Origin: Cercis canadensis
Taxonomy: Eukaryota; Streptophyta; Magnoliopsida; Fabales; Fabaceae
Length of the DNA: 64,000 nt
Direction: 5' to 3'
Assembly: GCA_003255065.1 (NCBI GenBank)
Contig: QAOA01003126.1
Span: forward strand, 41,863 to 105,862
A program made the position numbers and the translations under genes. Of this stretch, positions 45,901 through 57,864 are shown piece after piece. Position 1 is the first letter of the stretch; every line of letters begins with the position of its first letter. Under the pieces are notes generated by a model, which ran no database searches, had not been told where the DNA came from, and saw only the letters and a program-made list of their open reading frames with translations.

Positions 45901-46810
45901 TAAGATCACACCACAGAATTCACCCCTCAGTTGTCATGACTTAACAAAAGAATCCTAGATATCCCTTAATCTAGTTTCCTTGTATTTTATATTCCTAATT
46001 CAAGATTAGGCTATACTAAAAACCTCTTTGGTGTTGTGAATGTTGAGGAACAGCATTACCAAACATGGTATTAGTAAATACGGGTTACCTAATCCTCTTT
46101 TCTTCTCACTCATCTCAAATAATGCCGTTTTAAATCCCAAACCCCACCTCCTCCCCAACAAAGAAGAAGGAGAAAAAAATAGAAGGAATGAATATTTTTA
46201 CGATCCTGAATCAATTACATATTATTTATATGCTGAGAGTCTCACAATTCACTTACTCTCATCCACCCAAGAGAAAGATAGAATAAAGAACTGAAGCAGA
46301 GTGTATATTTGATCTCCAGAATGAAATATGGACTATGGTAACCATAATCAATTAAAAGTATTATTGAAGAAATCTTACAATCCGAAAATTATAAGTCCAG
46401 TTCTTACCTACAGATGGGCACGTAGTTTTCTTGCAGCAAAGTGAATTCAAGATAAACACTAATCTTTATCACCACAAATTACATATGCAATATGTACAAG
46501 CACACTGAATTAATCTCTACTGTGTAGCCAAAGAAGCCCTAGCCAAAGATACATTATTTCTTATTAATATAGTTCTAAGAATTATAAATACTACAAAGAT
46601 TTTGACCATAAACAGATCCTTATCTGGGTGCGAGTTCGTGAAAGTTCCACATAAAATCTAGCATTCCAGCATTCACCCAAACCACAAGAATGAATAACTA
46701 GATAATATGTGGCTTGCTGGCATTCCCAAGCAAGAAACAAATATCAAGTCTTAGAGTGGTCCATGTATAAAAAGTTCATAATATTTTCTCTCAAGTCTAT
46801 TGTTCTTTAC
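45901..46810. other. AT-rich DNA, nothing recognised
   Basis: No convincing coding or repeat structure. A stretch near 45957-46015 resembles the middle of the copia LTR only loosely. Confidence 0.5.
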
Positions 46811-46907
46811 TTGGTTGGATCCTTCCCAAACCTCATCAGAGCATGTGTTGCCAGCATTGCACCCCTACGAGTGATTTCTGCAGCTCGGCCAAGCAGTGGC
46901 AGCTGAA
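46811..46907 (-). pseudogene. possible host exon, unidentified gene
   Basis: On the minus strand a 97-bp stretch between an acceptor (GAGAAACAG) and a donor (GTAAAG) is open in one frame and reads LPLLGRAAEITRRGAMLATH, then ALMRFGKDPT. The composition is protein-like and unlike the surrounding AT-rich DNA. I do not recognise the protein. It could be an exon of a live gene whose other exons I cannot see, so calling it a pseudogene is provisional. A second exon-like piece lies upstream on the same strand at 47282-47319, but the reading phases of the two do not join directly. Confidence 0.4.
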
Positions 46908-47281
46908 CTGTTTCTCTATTCCAAATTGGTTTGTTGTCCCACCTATTTGATGTAAAACTTAGTCATACAGGAGGGATCACTATTATTTACATTCTCTAAA
47001 TAATTGAAGAAAGATTTGAGCCATAGATATTGCTACTGTTCACATTGCACGGAAACAACCAACAATATATCCACTTCAATTTCTAGGGCCCAAGTATTAT
47101 ATAACTTATAGTTTCTTCTAGATGGCATTCAAATTAGCTAAATAAAAATTATGATGACATCCCAACTTAATATGGACTTAAAAAGGTTGTATCTAACAGA
47201 ATTTATCTTACTGATGACAGGAAATATGATGGTACTGCTATGAATAAATTACAGTTAATTAGTGGTGTTTCCTTCAAGCAC

Positions 47282-47319
47282 CTAAATCCAATCATTTGAA
47301 CATAGAGATCTATTATTTC
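47282..47319 (-). pseudogene. possible short host exon
   Basis: A 38-bp piece between TTTTGCAG and GTGCTTG on the minus strand, reading EIIDLYVQMIGF. It is too short to judge alone. It is listed because both splice borders are good and it lies on the same strand as 46811-46907. Confidence 0.25.
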
Positions 47320-47997
47320 CTGCAAAACAAGCAAGCCACAAGACTTTCGATGTACCCCAAAATCTTGCAAGTTTTCAAACATCCTATAAATTACATTAGG
47401 GTGTAAAAACCACCCTTGAACCCTTGCTTAACATGGCCAAAAAAAAATAAAAACCTTGCTTAACAGTCTAAATTCAAGTGGTTCTAGTTGACCAATCAGT
47501 TTACAGTTCAACCCTGCCCCCACTATTGTTATAATACAGAATTCATATATAGTGTATAAGCATGGATTTGGCGTCATATGATTCTAGCACTTGTGATGCA
47601 CTTATGATATCTCTGCATGGGGATGTTGTCTTTTAATTGCTATAAGGAATCTAATTGCAAATTTCAATTTCCTGTTTGTTTCTTGGTGTGATAGATCAAT
47701 TTTCTTTTGTCTTCAGCTACATTGGGGATTTTAAAGCAAAGAATGTTATATGTACAAAATATTATACACATGACTTGTTATTAAATAGTGTGTTAATCAA
47801 TTATTGTGGATATATATCGCATTGACCTTAAAATGAGGCATATCTTATATCCTCAGCATGCCAGTTACAATGCCTCTCCCAATCATTGTTGAGCCATCGC
47901 TCAATAGATTAAACTTACAGGTCAAATGACTCTTTGACTGAATACCAAAACCTTGACCAATTGCTTCACAATTTGATGATCCTTGCCATATCCACAC
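47320..47997. other. AT-rich DNA up to the copia array, nothing secure
   Basis: Intron-like or intergenic. A short minus-strand open stretch near 47865-47930 (LLSDGSTMIGRGIVTGML) could be exon-derived, but its borders are unclear. Confidence 0.4.
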
Positions 47998-48238
47998 TGT
48001 TGGAATCCCGGAAGTTATGGGATTGAATCAGGATTGTCAATCAAGGAGAATGATTGACTTTCCATATATAGCTCATTTAATAGGATAGCTGTAAATCCCT
48101 TAGATTAAGCTGTATTTATTTGTAATTTCCTAGATTAGGCTATTTCTGATTTTGAGGGATTGATTGGCTGTATCAAATCCCTATAAATTCACAGCTCCTT
48201 CACCATTTAGGTAAGGAAGCCAATACAGAATTACTACA
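47998..48238 (+). repeat. copia E 5' LTR
   Basis: 241 bp, with the PBS directly after. It shares the GATTGTCAATC variant with the 5' LTR of D. Confidence 0.95.
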
Positions 48239-51200
48239 TGGTATCAGAGCACCGATCCATGAACATGGAGAATTCTGAAAAAACAACTTCTGAAGTTGTA
48301 TCCTCCATGGCAAACCCTTCGGTGAGTGAGAGTTCCTCTCTTATGAGCTCCTCACTTATCATCACCAACCACAAGTTAGATGGTAAAAATTTCCTCCACT
48401 GGTCTCAATCTGTTCTTATGGTGATTAGAGGCCGGGGAAAAATGGGCTACCTCACTGGAGAAGCCAGCAAGCCCAAAATTGATGATCCCACTTATGCAAT
48501 GTGGGAACTCAACAATTCCATTGTGATGTCATGGCTCATCAATTCGATGGAGCCTCACATCAGCAGAACCTACCTTCTTTTCAAGACAGCAAAAGCCATA
48601 TGGGATGCTGTCAAGGAAAACTACTCTGATCTAGAGAATGCCTCCCAAGTTTTTGAGATCAAGATTAAACTCAAAGACACTCGGCAGGGCAACCTTGATG
48701 TCACCAGCTTCTATAACTCTCTAAAGGTATTATGGCAGGAGCTGGATCTGTTTTATGAAGCAGATTGATGATCATATCAAGTTCAAAGCTCACCTTGATA
48801 AGGAACGCTTGTATGAGTTCCTAGCAGGTCTGCATAAGGATTTGGATGAGGTTCGTGGCAGAATCTTAGGGAGAAGACCTCTGCCTGCCATTGGAGAGGC
48901 ATTTGCTGAGGTTAGGCGTGAAGAAAACGGAAGAAGGGTGATGTTAGGAGACAAGGATCCTAAAACTGGCCAAATAGAAGGTTCTGCCCTTTACACCAGA
49001 GGTTTTTCAGAGTCTAAATTCAAGATAGACAATGAAAACAAACAGAAAAAATATGGAGAAAGACCTGTATGCAGCCACTGCAAGAAGACTGGACATACCC
49101 GAGACACTTGTTTCCAACTCCATGGTGTTCCACCAGGTTGGAAGCCAAGGAACAAGAGAGAAGGGAAAGCTCATCAAGTTACCTATGAAGAATCCAGTGG
49201 AGAGGATGTTGCTAATGTTCAGTTAACTAAGTCGCAGTTGGAGGTTCTACACCAGATCCTAGGCCATTCCTCATCTCCTATGTGCACCTTAGCTCTAAAA
49301 GGTACTGCTAATTCTGTTTCTACCCCTGACCTAGAACAATCAGCTCCTTGGATATTTGATTCAGGAGCCTCAGATCATATGACAGGTAACTCATCTCTAT
49401 TTTCTGCTTATACCCCTTGCAAACATGATTTTCGGGTAAGAGTAGCAGATGGTACCAAATCCCCTGTTGCTGGTTTTGGGACAATTAAATTGACTGATAA
49501 TCTTGTTCTCAAATCTGTTCTCCATGTCCCAAACCTGTCTTGTAACCTAATATCCATTAGCAAACTGACTAGGGATACTAAATGCCGTGTTAATTTCACC
49601 TCTAATTGCTGTGTTATACAGGAGCAGATCTCGGGGAAGATGATTGGCAGTGCTAGTATGGCTGATGGACTCTACTTTTGGAACAAGCATGCTTCTTTGA
49701 ATAAACAAGCATTGACCGTCAATGTGTCCAATGTCTCTAAGTCTAGTCAAATTATGATGTGGCATGCATCCAATCCAGTGGGGTTGAACTTGTATCTCAA
49801 AAGTTTGTTTTCAAACTTATTTATTAATGAGAATCCTAGTTCTTTTTCTTGTGAGATTTGTCAATTAGCAAAAAATACCCGAGCATCCTATGCTGCAAAA
49901 CCCTACATTGCTTCTCGCCCATTTGCACTCATTCATAGTGATATTTGGGGAGCCTCCCGAGTTAAAAATATTTCAGGTGCTAGGTGGTTTATCACCTTTA
50001 TAGATGATCACACACGGGTATGCTGGGTATATCTCCTAAGGGAAAAATCTGAAGCCTCTCACACCTTCAAAAACTTCCACTCTATAGTCCAAAATCAGTT
50101 CCACACCAATATTCAAACCTTAAGGACTGATAATGGCAGGGAGTATTTTAATTCTGTCTTAGGGGAATANGGTTGTCAATAGTAGTAAGAGAGAAATTAT
50201 TCTCAGAATTTTACACATCCCATGGTATAATTCATGAGAGTTGATTTCTGAGAGAAAAACCGCCACCTCCTAGAAGTCACTAGGTCCCTTATGTTTACCA
50301 TGAATGTACCAAACTATCTATGGGGAGAGGCAGTTTTAACTGCAGCCTATCTCATAAACCGAATGCCATCCAAAGTTCTTAACCTTCATTCACCACTCAG
50401 TTTTCCAAAAGAAACACTCTCGGTTTTCCAAAAGAACTTTCCTCACTATAGGTTTTCCTCCCTAACTCCAAAAATATTTGGGTGTAAGGCCTTTGTTCAC
50501 TCTCATTTTCCCGGACTGTCTAAACTTGATCCTAGGGCACATAGGTGTGTGTTTGTTGGGTACTCACCTACTCAAAAGGGATATAAATGCTATTCTCCCA
50601 CTCTCAAACGCCTATTTGTGTCCAAAGATGTCTCCTTTTTTGAAACTGACCCTTACTTTCCCCCTGAAGTTGAAGTTGAGTGTAGGGAAATCAATTTTGA
50701 ACCTGAATCTACACCTAACTCTCAAACGCCTATTTGTGTCCAAAGATGTCTCCTTTTTTGAAATTGACCCTTACTTTCCCCCCTCTCAACTTCAGGGGGA
50801 GAATATAGGTGAAGTTGAGTGTAGGAAAATCAATTTTGAACCTGAATCTACACCTACTGATCCTGTACAGACAGAACTGAAATCTGGACCTATAACCCTG
50901 CATTCTGACCCTACACCCTTACCTATCTCATACCCAAGTGTGGATCCCATGCCTCCTAAAAATAGTCAACCAGAACCTGAACCTGTGACAATACCAGAAC
51001 CAGAACCTGAACCTGTGACAATACCAGAACCTGAACAACCAAAAATGCTTGTTTATTCAAGAAGGAATCCTTCTTCAAAGGGAGATAAGTTAGACAAACA
51101 GCAAGGCCAAGAATCTGAACCAAATATCTACTCCAGCAGCACTAAGAGTCCTGCCAAACCAGCTCAGAACCATACAGAGCCACAGCAGAACCTTAAGACT

Positions 51201-52865
51201 TCCCAATTGCCATTAGAAAAGGGGTAAGAACATGTACAAAACATCCTATCTCTAAATTTGTTTCATTGGAAAATTTATCCCCTGGATTTCGTGCCTTTTC
51301 TGCTCATCTTTCCAAAACAGAAATTCCTAAAAATATAGATGAGGCCCTTTCCAAACCAGAATGGAAGAAAGCTGTCTTAGAGGAGATGAATGCCCTTGAA
51401 AAAAATGGCACATGGGAGCTCAAGAACCTACCTACGGGGAAGAAAACAGTTGGCTGTAAATGGGTGTTCACCATTAAATACAAAAGTGATGGAAGCATAG
51501 ACAGGTACAAAGCAAAGCTGGTTGCTAAGGGTTTTACTCAAACCTATGGGATAGACTATCAAGAAACGTTTGCACCTGTGGCCAAACTGAACACAATAAG
51601 AGTTCTGTTGTCCTTGGCTGCAAATTCAGATTGGCCACTCCACCAACTAGATGTGAAGAATGTCTTTCTCAATGGAAGGCTAAATGAAGAAGTTTACATG
51701 GACATACCACCTGGATTTGAGGGGCAGAAAGGAAAGGTGTACAGATTAAAAAGGGCTCTCTATGGGCTGAAACAGTCTTCTAGAGCATGGTTCGAAAGAC
51801 TGACCCAAGTTGTGAAGAAAAGAGGGTACAATCAAGGCCAAACAGATCACACTATGTTTTTCAGACACTCAATAGATGGCAAAATCATCATCCTCATTAT
51901 CTATGTGGATGACATGGTTATAACCGGTAATGATTTAGGAGAAATTCAACTCTTGAAGAGATATCTCAGCACAGCATTTGAGCTAAAAGACCTAGGACCC
52001 CTAAAATATTTCCTAGGAATGGAGGTAGCTCGAAGTCACACCGGTATTTCCATATCACAGAAAAAATATGTGCTGGATCTGTTACAAGAAACTGGTATGT
52101 TGGGTTGTAAACCAGCTGATACACCTATGGAGCCTAATAAAAAACTAGGTGATGAGGATGTAGGCAGTCACATAGACAAGGGAAGGTACCAGCGCCTTCT
52201 TAGTAGATTAATTTACCTCTCTCACACAAGGCCAGATATTGCATTCCCTGTAAGTGTAGTGAGCCAATTCATGCACTCTTCTAAAGAAGGGCACTTGGAG
52301 GCAGTCTACAGAATTTTGAGATATTTGAAAGGGACTCCTAGAAAGGGTCTATTTTTTAGAAGGGGAGGTCCAAGATGTGTTGAAATCTTCACTGATGCAG
52401 ATTGGGCAGGTTCTGTCATTGATAGGCGCTCAACCTTAGGGTATTCCACTTACATGTGGGGCAACCTTGTAACTTGGAGAAGCAAAAAACAATCTGTGGT
52501 TGCTCAAAGTACTGCTGAGGCTGAATATAGGGCCTTGGCTCATGGTGTATGTGAAGGTATTTGGCTAAAACGCATGTTAAGAGAGCTTCGGGTTCCTAGT
52601 TATATGCCTATAAAGCTCTACTGTGACAACAAAGCTGCTGTGAGTATTGCTCACAATCCTGTCCATCATGATAGAACTAAGCATGTGGAGATAGACAGAC
52701 ACTTCATCAAAGAAAAGATAGACAATGGTACTATTAATCTACGGTACCTGCCCACAGCACAACAAGTTGCAGATGTGCTTACCAAGAGTCTTCCTAAGCC
52801 TCGGTTTAATGCACTAACAAGTAAGCTGGGCATGATTAATATCTATGCCTCAGCTTGAGGGGGAG

Positions 52866-53105
52866 TGTTGGAATCCCGAAAGTTATGGGATTAATCAGGA
52901 TTGACAATCAAGTAGAATGATTGACTTTCCGTATATAGCTCATTTAATAGGATAGCTGTAAATCCCTTAGATTAAGCTGTATTTATTTGTAATTTCCTAG
53001 ATTAGGCTATTTCTGATTTTGAGGGATTGATTGGCTGTATCAAATCCCTATAAATTCACAGCTCCTTCACCATTTAGGTAAGGAAGCCAATACAGAATTT
53101 CTACA
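52866..53105 (+). repeat. copia LTR shared by E and F
   Basis: 240 bp with TG...CA ends. A TATAAAT box lies at 53049-53055 and the PBS at 53106-53117. It differs at about four positions from the LTR at 57624-57864. Confidence 0.95.
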
Positions 53106-56100
53106 TGGTATCAGAGCACCGATCCATGAACATGGAGAATTCTGAAAAAACAACCTCTGAAGTTGTATCCTCCATGGCAAACCCTTCGGTGAGTGAGAGT
53201 TCCTCTCTTATGAGCTCCTCACTTATCATCACCAACCACAAGTTAGATGGTAAAAATTTCCTCCACTGGTCTCAATCTGTTCTTATGGTGATTAGAGGCC
53301 GTGGAAAAATGGGCTACCTCACTGGAGAAGCCAGCAAGCCCAAAATTGATGATCCCACTTATGCAATGTGGGAACTCAACAATTCCATTGTGATGTCATG
53401 GCTCATCAATTCGATGGAGCCTCACATCAGCAGAACCTACCTTCTTTTCAAGACAGCAAAAGCCATATGGGATGCTGTCAAGGAAAACTACTCTGATCTA
53501 GAGAATGCCTCCCAAGTTTTTGAGATCAAGATTAAACTCAAAGACACTCGGCAGGGCAACCTTGATGTCACCAGCTACTATAACTCTCTAAAGGTATTAT
53601 GGCAGGAGCTGGATCTGTTTTATGAAGCAGATTGGGGAGATGTTGATGATCACATCAAGTTCAAAGCTCACCTTGATAAGGAACGCTTGTATGAGTTCCT
53701 AGCAGGTCTGCATAAGGATTTGGATGAGGTTCGTGGCAGAATCTTAGGGAGAAGACCTCTGCCTGCCATTGGAGAGGCATTTGCTGAGGTTAGGCGTGAA
53801 GAAAACAGAAGAAGGGTGATGTTAGGAGACAAGGATCCTAAAACTGGCCAAATAGAGGGTTCTGCCCTTTACACCAGAGGTTTTTCAGAGTCTAAATTCA
53901 AGATAGACAATGAAAACAAACAGAAAAAATATGGAGAAAGACCTGTATGCAGCCACTGCAAGAAGACTGGACATACCCGAGACACTTGTTTCCAACTCCA
54001 TGGTGTTCCACCAGGTTGGAAGCCAAGGAACAAGAGAGAAGGGAAAGCTCATCAAGTTACCTATGAAGAATCCAGTGGAGAGGATGTTGCTAATGTTCAG
54101 TTAACAAAGTCGCAGTTGGAGGTTCTACACCAGATCCTTGGCCATTCCTCATCTCCTATGTGCACCTTAGCTCTAAAAGGTACTGCTAATTCTGTTTCTA
54201 CCCCTGACCTAGAACAATCAGCTCCTTGGATATTTGATTCAGGAGCCTCAGATCATATGACAGGTAACTCATCTCTATTTTCTGCTTATACCCCTTGCAA
54301 ACATGATTTTCGGGTAAGAGTAGCAGATGGTACCAGATCCCCTGTTGCTGGTTTTGGGACAATTAAATTGACTGATAATCTTGTTCTCAAATCTGTTCTC
54401 CATGTCCCAAACCTGTCTTGTAACCTAATATCCATTAGCAAACTGACTAGGGATACTAAATGCCGTGTTAATTTCACCTCTAATTGCTGTGTTATACAGG
54501 AGCAGATCTCGGGGAAGATGATTGGCAGTGCTAGTATGGCTGATGGACTCTACTTTTGGAACAAGCATGCTTCTTTGAATAAACAAGCATTGACCGTCAA
54601 TGTGTCCAATGTCTCTAATTCTAGTCAAATTATGATGTGGCATCGTAGGTTAGGTCACCCCAACTTCTTGTATCTCAAAAGTTTGTTTCCAAACTTATTT
54701 ATTAATGAGAATCCTAGTTCTTTTTCTTGTGAGATTTGTCAATTAGCAAAAAATACCCGAGCATCCTATGCTGCAAAACCCTACATTGCTTCTCGCCCAT
54801 TTGCACTCATTCATAGTGATATTTGGGGAGCCTCCCGAGTTAAAAATATTTCAGGTGCTAGGTGGTTTATCACCTTTATAGATGATCACACACGGGTATG
54901 CTGGGTATATCTCCTAAGGGAAAAATCTGAAGCCTCTCACACCTTCAAAAACTTCCACTCTATGGTCCAAAATCAGTTCCACACCAATATTCAAACCTTA
55001 AGGACTGATAATGGCAGGGAGTATTTTAATTCTGTCTTAGGGGAATATCTTACATCCCATGGTATAATTCATGAGAGTTCTTGTGCCCATACCCCCCAAC
55101 AAAATGGGATTTCTGAGAGAAAAAACCGCCACCTCCTAGAAGTCACTAGGTCCCTTATGTTTACCATGAATGTACCAAACTATCTATGGGGAGAGGCAGT
55201 TTTAACTGCAGCCTATCTCATAAACCGAATGCCATCCAAAGTTCTTAACCTTCATACACCACTCTCGGTTTTCCAAAAGAACTTTCCTCACTATAGGTTT
55301 TCCTCTCTAACTCCAAAAATATTTGGGTGTAAGGCCTTTGTTCACTCTCATTTTCCCGGACTGTCTAAACTTGATCCTAGGGCACATAGGTGTGTGTTTG
55401 TTGGGTACTCACCTACTCAAAAGGGATATAAATGCTATTCTCCCACTCTCAAACGCCTATTTGTGTCCAAAGATGTCTCCTTTTTTGAAACTGACCCTTA
55501 CTTTCCCCCCTCTCAACTTCAGGGGGAGAATATAGGTGAAGTTGAGTGTAGGGAAATCAATTTTGAACCTGAATCTACACCTACTGATCCTGTACAGACA
55601 GAACTGAAATCTGGACCTATAACCCTGCATTCTGACCCTACACCCTTACCTATCTCATACCCAAGTGTGGATCCCATGCCTCCTAAAAATAGTCAACCAG
55701 AACCTGAACCTGTGACAATACCAGAACCAGAACCTGAACCTGTGACAATACCAGAACCAGAACCTGAACCTGTGACAATACCAGAAACTGAACAACCAAA
55801 AATGCTTGTTTATTCAAGAAGGAATCCTTCTTCAAAGGGAGATAAGTTAGACAAACAGCAAGGCCAAGAATCTGAGCCAAATATCTGCTCCAGCAGCACT
55901 AAGAGTCCTGCCAAACCAGCTCAGAACCATACAGAGCCACAGCAGAACCTTGAAGACTTCCCAATTGCCATTAGAAAAGGGGTAAGAACATGTACAAAAC
56001 ATCCTATCTCTAAATTTGTTTCATTGGAAAATTTATCCCCTGGATTTCGTGCCTTTTCTGCTCATCTTTCCAAAACAGAAATTCCTAAAAATATAGATGA

Positions 56101-57616
56101 GGCCCTTTCCAAACCAGAATGGAAGAAAGCTGTCTTAGAGGAGATGAATGCCCTTGAAAAAAATGGCACATGGGAGCTCAAGAACCTACCTACGGGGAAG
56201 AAAACAGTTGGCTGTAAATGGGTGTTCACCATTAAATACAAAAGTGATGGAAGCATAGACAGGTACAAAGCAAGGCTGGTTGCTAAGGGTTTTACTCAAA
56301 CCTATGGGATAGACTATCAAGAAACGTTTGCACCTGTGGCCAAACTGAACACAATAAGAGTTCTGTTGTCCTTGGCTGCAAATTCAGATTGGCCACTCCA
56401 CCAACTAGATGTGAAGAATGCCTTTCTCAATGGAAGGCTAAATGAAGAAGTTTACATGGACATACCACCTGGTTTTGAGGGGCAGAAAGGAAAGGTGTGC
56501 AGATTAAAAAGGGCTCTCTATGGGCTGAAACAGTCTCCTAGAGCATGGTTCGAAAGGCTGACCCAAGTTGTGAAGAAAAGAGGGTACAATCAGGGCCAAA
56601 CAGATCACACTATGTTTTTCAGACACTCAATAGACGGCAAAATCACCATCCTCATTGTCTATGTGGATGACATGGTTATAACCGGTAATGATTTAGGAGA
56701 AATTCAACTCTTGAAGAGATATCTCAGCACAGCATTTGAGCTAAAAGACCTAGGACCCCTAAAATATTTCCTAGGAATGGAGGTAGCTCGAAGTCACACC
56801 GGTATTTCCATATCACAGAAAAAATATGTGCTGGATCTGTTACAAGAAACTGGTATGTTGGGCTGTAAACCAGCTGATACACCTATGGAGCCTAATAAAA
56901 AACTAGGTGATGAGGATGTAGGCAGTGACATAGACAAGGGAAGGTACCAGCGCCTTGTTGGTAGATTAATTTACCTCTCTCACACAAGGCCAGATATTGC
57001 ATTCCCTGTAAGTGTAGTGAGCCAATTCATGCACTCTCCTAAAGAAGGGCACTTGGAGGCAGTCTACAGAATTTTGAGATATTTGAAAGGAACTCCTGGA
57101 AAGGGTCTATTTTTTAGAAGGGGAGGTCCAAGATGTGTTGAAATCTTCACTGATGCAGATTGGGCAGGTTCTGTCATTGATAGGCGCTCAACCTCAGGGT
57201 ATTGCACTTACATGTGGGGCAACCTTGTAACTTGGAGAAGCAAGAAACAATCTGTGGTTGCTCGAAGTACTGCTGAGGCTGAATATAGGGCCTTGGCTCA
57301 TGGTGTATGTGAAGGTATTTGGCTAAAACGCATGTTAAGAGAGCTTCGGGTTCCTAGTTATATGCCTATAAAGCTCTACTGTGACAACAAAGCTGCTGTG
57401 AGTATTGCTCACAATCCTGTCCATCATGATAGAACTAAGCATGTGGAGATAGACAGACACTTCATCAAAGAAAAGATAGACAATGGTACTATTAATCTAC
57501 GGTACCTGCCCACAGCACAACAAGTTGCAGATGTGCTTACCAAGAGTCTTCCTAAGCCTCGGTTTAATGCACTAACAAGCAAGCTGGGCATGATTAATAT
57601 CTATGCCTCAGCTTGA
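53105..57616 (+). CDS. copia F gag-pol polyprotein
   Basis: One open frame of 1503 codons, treated as a fossil polyprotein. Rough residue positions: gag with the plant copia N-terminal motif LDGKNFLHWSQSV near 50; CCHC knuckle CSHCKKTGHTRDTC at about 282; aspartic protease DSGAS at about 378; GAG-pre-integrase MMWHRRLGH at about 510; integrase core about 565-670 (HSDIWG, RTDNGREYF, PQQNGISERKN); Pro/Glu linker about 860-900; RT about 1020-1270 with YVDDM near 1186; RNase H about 1345-1480 with TDADWAG and STAEAEYRAL; end at DVLTKSLPKPRF and about 20 further residues. Single-frame gag-pol is normal for plant copia elements. The first ATG is created by the LTR end plus PBS; MNMENSEK a few codons later is the other likely start. 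Confidence 0.92.
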   Translation: MVSEHRSMNMENSEKTTSEVVSSMANPSVSESSSLMSSSLIITNHKLDGKNFLHWSQSVLMVIRGRGKMGYLTGEASKPKIDDPTYAMWELNNSIVMSWLINSMEPHISRTYLLFKTAKAIWDAVKENYSDLENASQVFEIKIKLKDTRQGNLDVTSYYNSLKVLWQELDLFYEADWGDVDDHIKFKAHLDKERLYEFLAGLHKDLDEVRGRILGRRPLPAIGEAFAEVRREENRRRVMLGDKDPKTGQIEGSALYTRGFSESKFKIDNENKQKKYGERPVCSHCKKTGHTRDTCFQLHGVPPGWKPRNKREGKAHQVTYEESSGEDVANVQLTKSQLEVLHQILGHSSSPMCTLALKGTANSVSTPDLEQSAPWIFDSGASDHMTGNSSLFSAYTPCKHDFRVRVADGTRSPVAGFGTIKLTDNLVLKSVLHVPNLSCNLISISKLTRDTKCRVNFTSNCCVIQEQISGKMIGSASMADGLYFWNKHASLNKQALTVNVSNVSNSSQIMMWHRRLGHPNFLYLKSLFPNLFINENPSSFSCEICQLAKNTRASYAAKPYIASRPFALIHSDIWGASRVKNISGARWFITFIDDHTRVCWVYLLREKSEASHTFKNFHSMVQNQFHTNIQTLRTDNGREYFNSVLGEYLTSHGIIHESSCAHTPQQNGISERKNRHLLEVTRSLMFTMNVPNYLWGEAVLTAAYLINRMPSKVLNLHTPLSVFQKNFPHYRFSSLTPKIFGCKAFVHSHFPGLSKLDPRAHRCVFVGYSPTQKGYKCYSPTLKRLFVSKDVSFFETDPYFPPSQLQGENIGEVECREINFEPESTPTDPVQTELKSGPITLHSDPTPLPISYPSVDPMPPKNSQPEPEPVTIPEPEPEPVTIPEPEPEPVTIPETEQPKMLVYSRRNPSSKGDKLDKQQGQESEPNICSSSTKSPAKPAQNHTEPQQNLEDFPIAIRKGVRTCTKHPISKFVSLENLSPGFRAFSAHLSKTEIPKNIDEALSKPEWKKAVLEEMNALEKNGTWELKNLPTGKKTVGCKWVFTIKYKSDGSIDRYKARLVAKGFTQTYGIDYQETFAPVAKLNTIRVLLSLAANSDWPLHQLDVKNAFLNGRLNEEVYMDIPPGFEGQKGKVCRLKRALYGLKQSPRAWFERLTQVVKKRGYNQGQTDHTMFFRHSIDGKITILIVYVDDMVITGNDLGEIQLLKRYLSTAFELKDLGPLKYFLGMEVARSHTGISISQKKYVLDLLQETGMLGCKPADTPMEPNKKLGDEDVGSDIDKGRYQRLVGRLIYLSHTRPDIAFPVSVVSQFMHSPKEGHLEAVYRILRYLKGTPGKGLFFRRGGPRCVEIFTDADWAGSVIDRRSTSGYCTYMWGNLVTWRSKKQSVVARSTAEAEYRALAHGVCEGIWLKRMLRELRVPSYMPIKLYCDNKAAVSIAHNPVHHDRTKHVEIDRHFIKEKIDNGTINLRYLPTAQQVADVLTKSLPKPRFNALTSKLGMINIYASA
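55697..55790 (+). repeat. 30-bp coding minisatellite in the copia pol linker
   Basis: About three units coding for PEPEPEPVTI between integrase and RT. The same site has two units in B, C and E and three in D, F, G and the cassette III copy. Confidence 0.85.
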
Positions 57617-57623
57617 GGGGTAG

Positions 57624-57864
57624 TGTTGGAATCCCGGAAGTTATGGGATTGAATCAGGATTGACAATCAAGGAGAATGATTGACTTTCCATATATAGCTC
57701 ATTTAATAGGATAGCTGTAAATCCCTTAGATTAAGCTGTATTTATTTGTAATTTCCTAGATTAGGCTATTTCTGATTTTGAGGGATTGATTGGCTGTATC
57801 AAATCCCTATAAATTCACAGCTCCTTCACCATTTAGGTAAGGAAGCCAATACAGAATTTCTACA
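57624..57864 (+). repeat. copia LTR shared by F and G
   Basis: 241 bp with TG...CA ends, directly after the purine tract of F and directly before the PBS of G. Confidence 0.95.

Larger units (their letters stand above)
47998..53105 (+). mobile_element. Ty1/copia element E, first unit of an LTR-sharing array
   Basis: Copia copy with LTRs 47998-48238 and 52866-53105 and the full order gag, protease, integrase, linker (two repeat units), RT, RNase H. It is broken, with about five breaks or rearrangements, and one undetermined base lies at 50170. It belongs to the D/F/G subfamily (LINRMPSKV, FVGYS). Its right LTR is also the left LTR of copy F, which points to array growth by unequal exchange between LTRs and not to separate insertions. 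The left flank reads ATATCCACAC. Confidence 0.93.
52866..57864 (+). mobile_element. Ty1/copia element F, looks whole
   Basis: About 5.0 kb with LTRs 52866-53105 and 57624-57864, a PBS for initiator Met tRNA, one open gag-pol frame and a purine tract before the 3' LTR. No break was seen by eye. The two LTRs differ at about 4 of 241 positions, which would mean roughly one million years or less at common plant rates. Since both LTRs are shared with neighbours, that figure is only a guide. No target duplication can be expected inside an LTR-sharing array. It is the best reference copy for the family in this window. Confidence 0.95.

Noticed and set aside
45957-46015. Diverged solo copia LTR
   Set aside because: Only loose similarity to the middle of the 241-bp LTR; neither terminus nor a target duplication is present.
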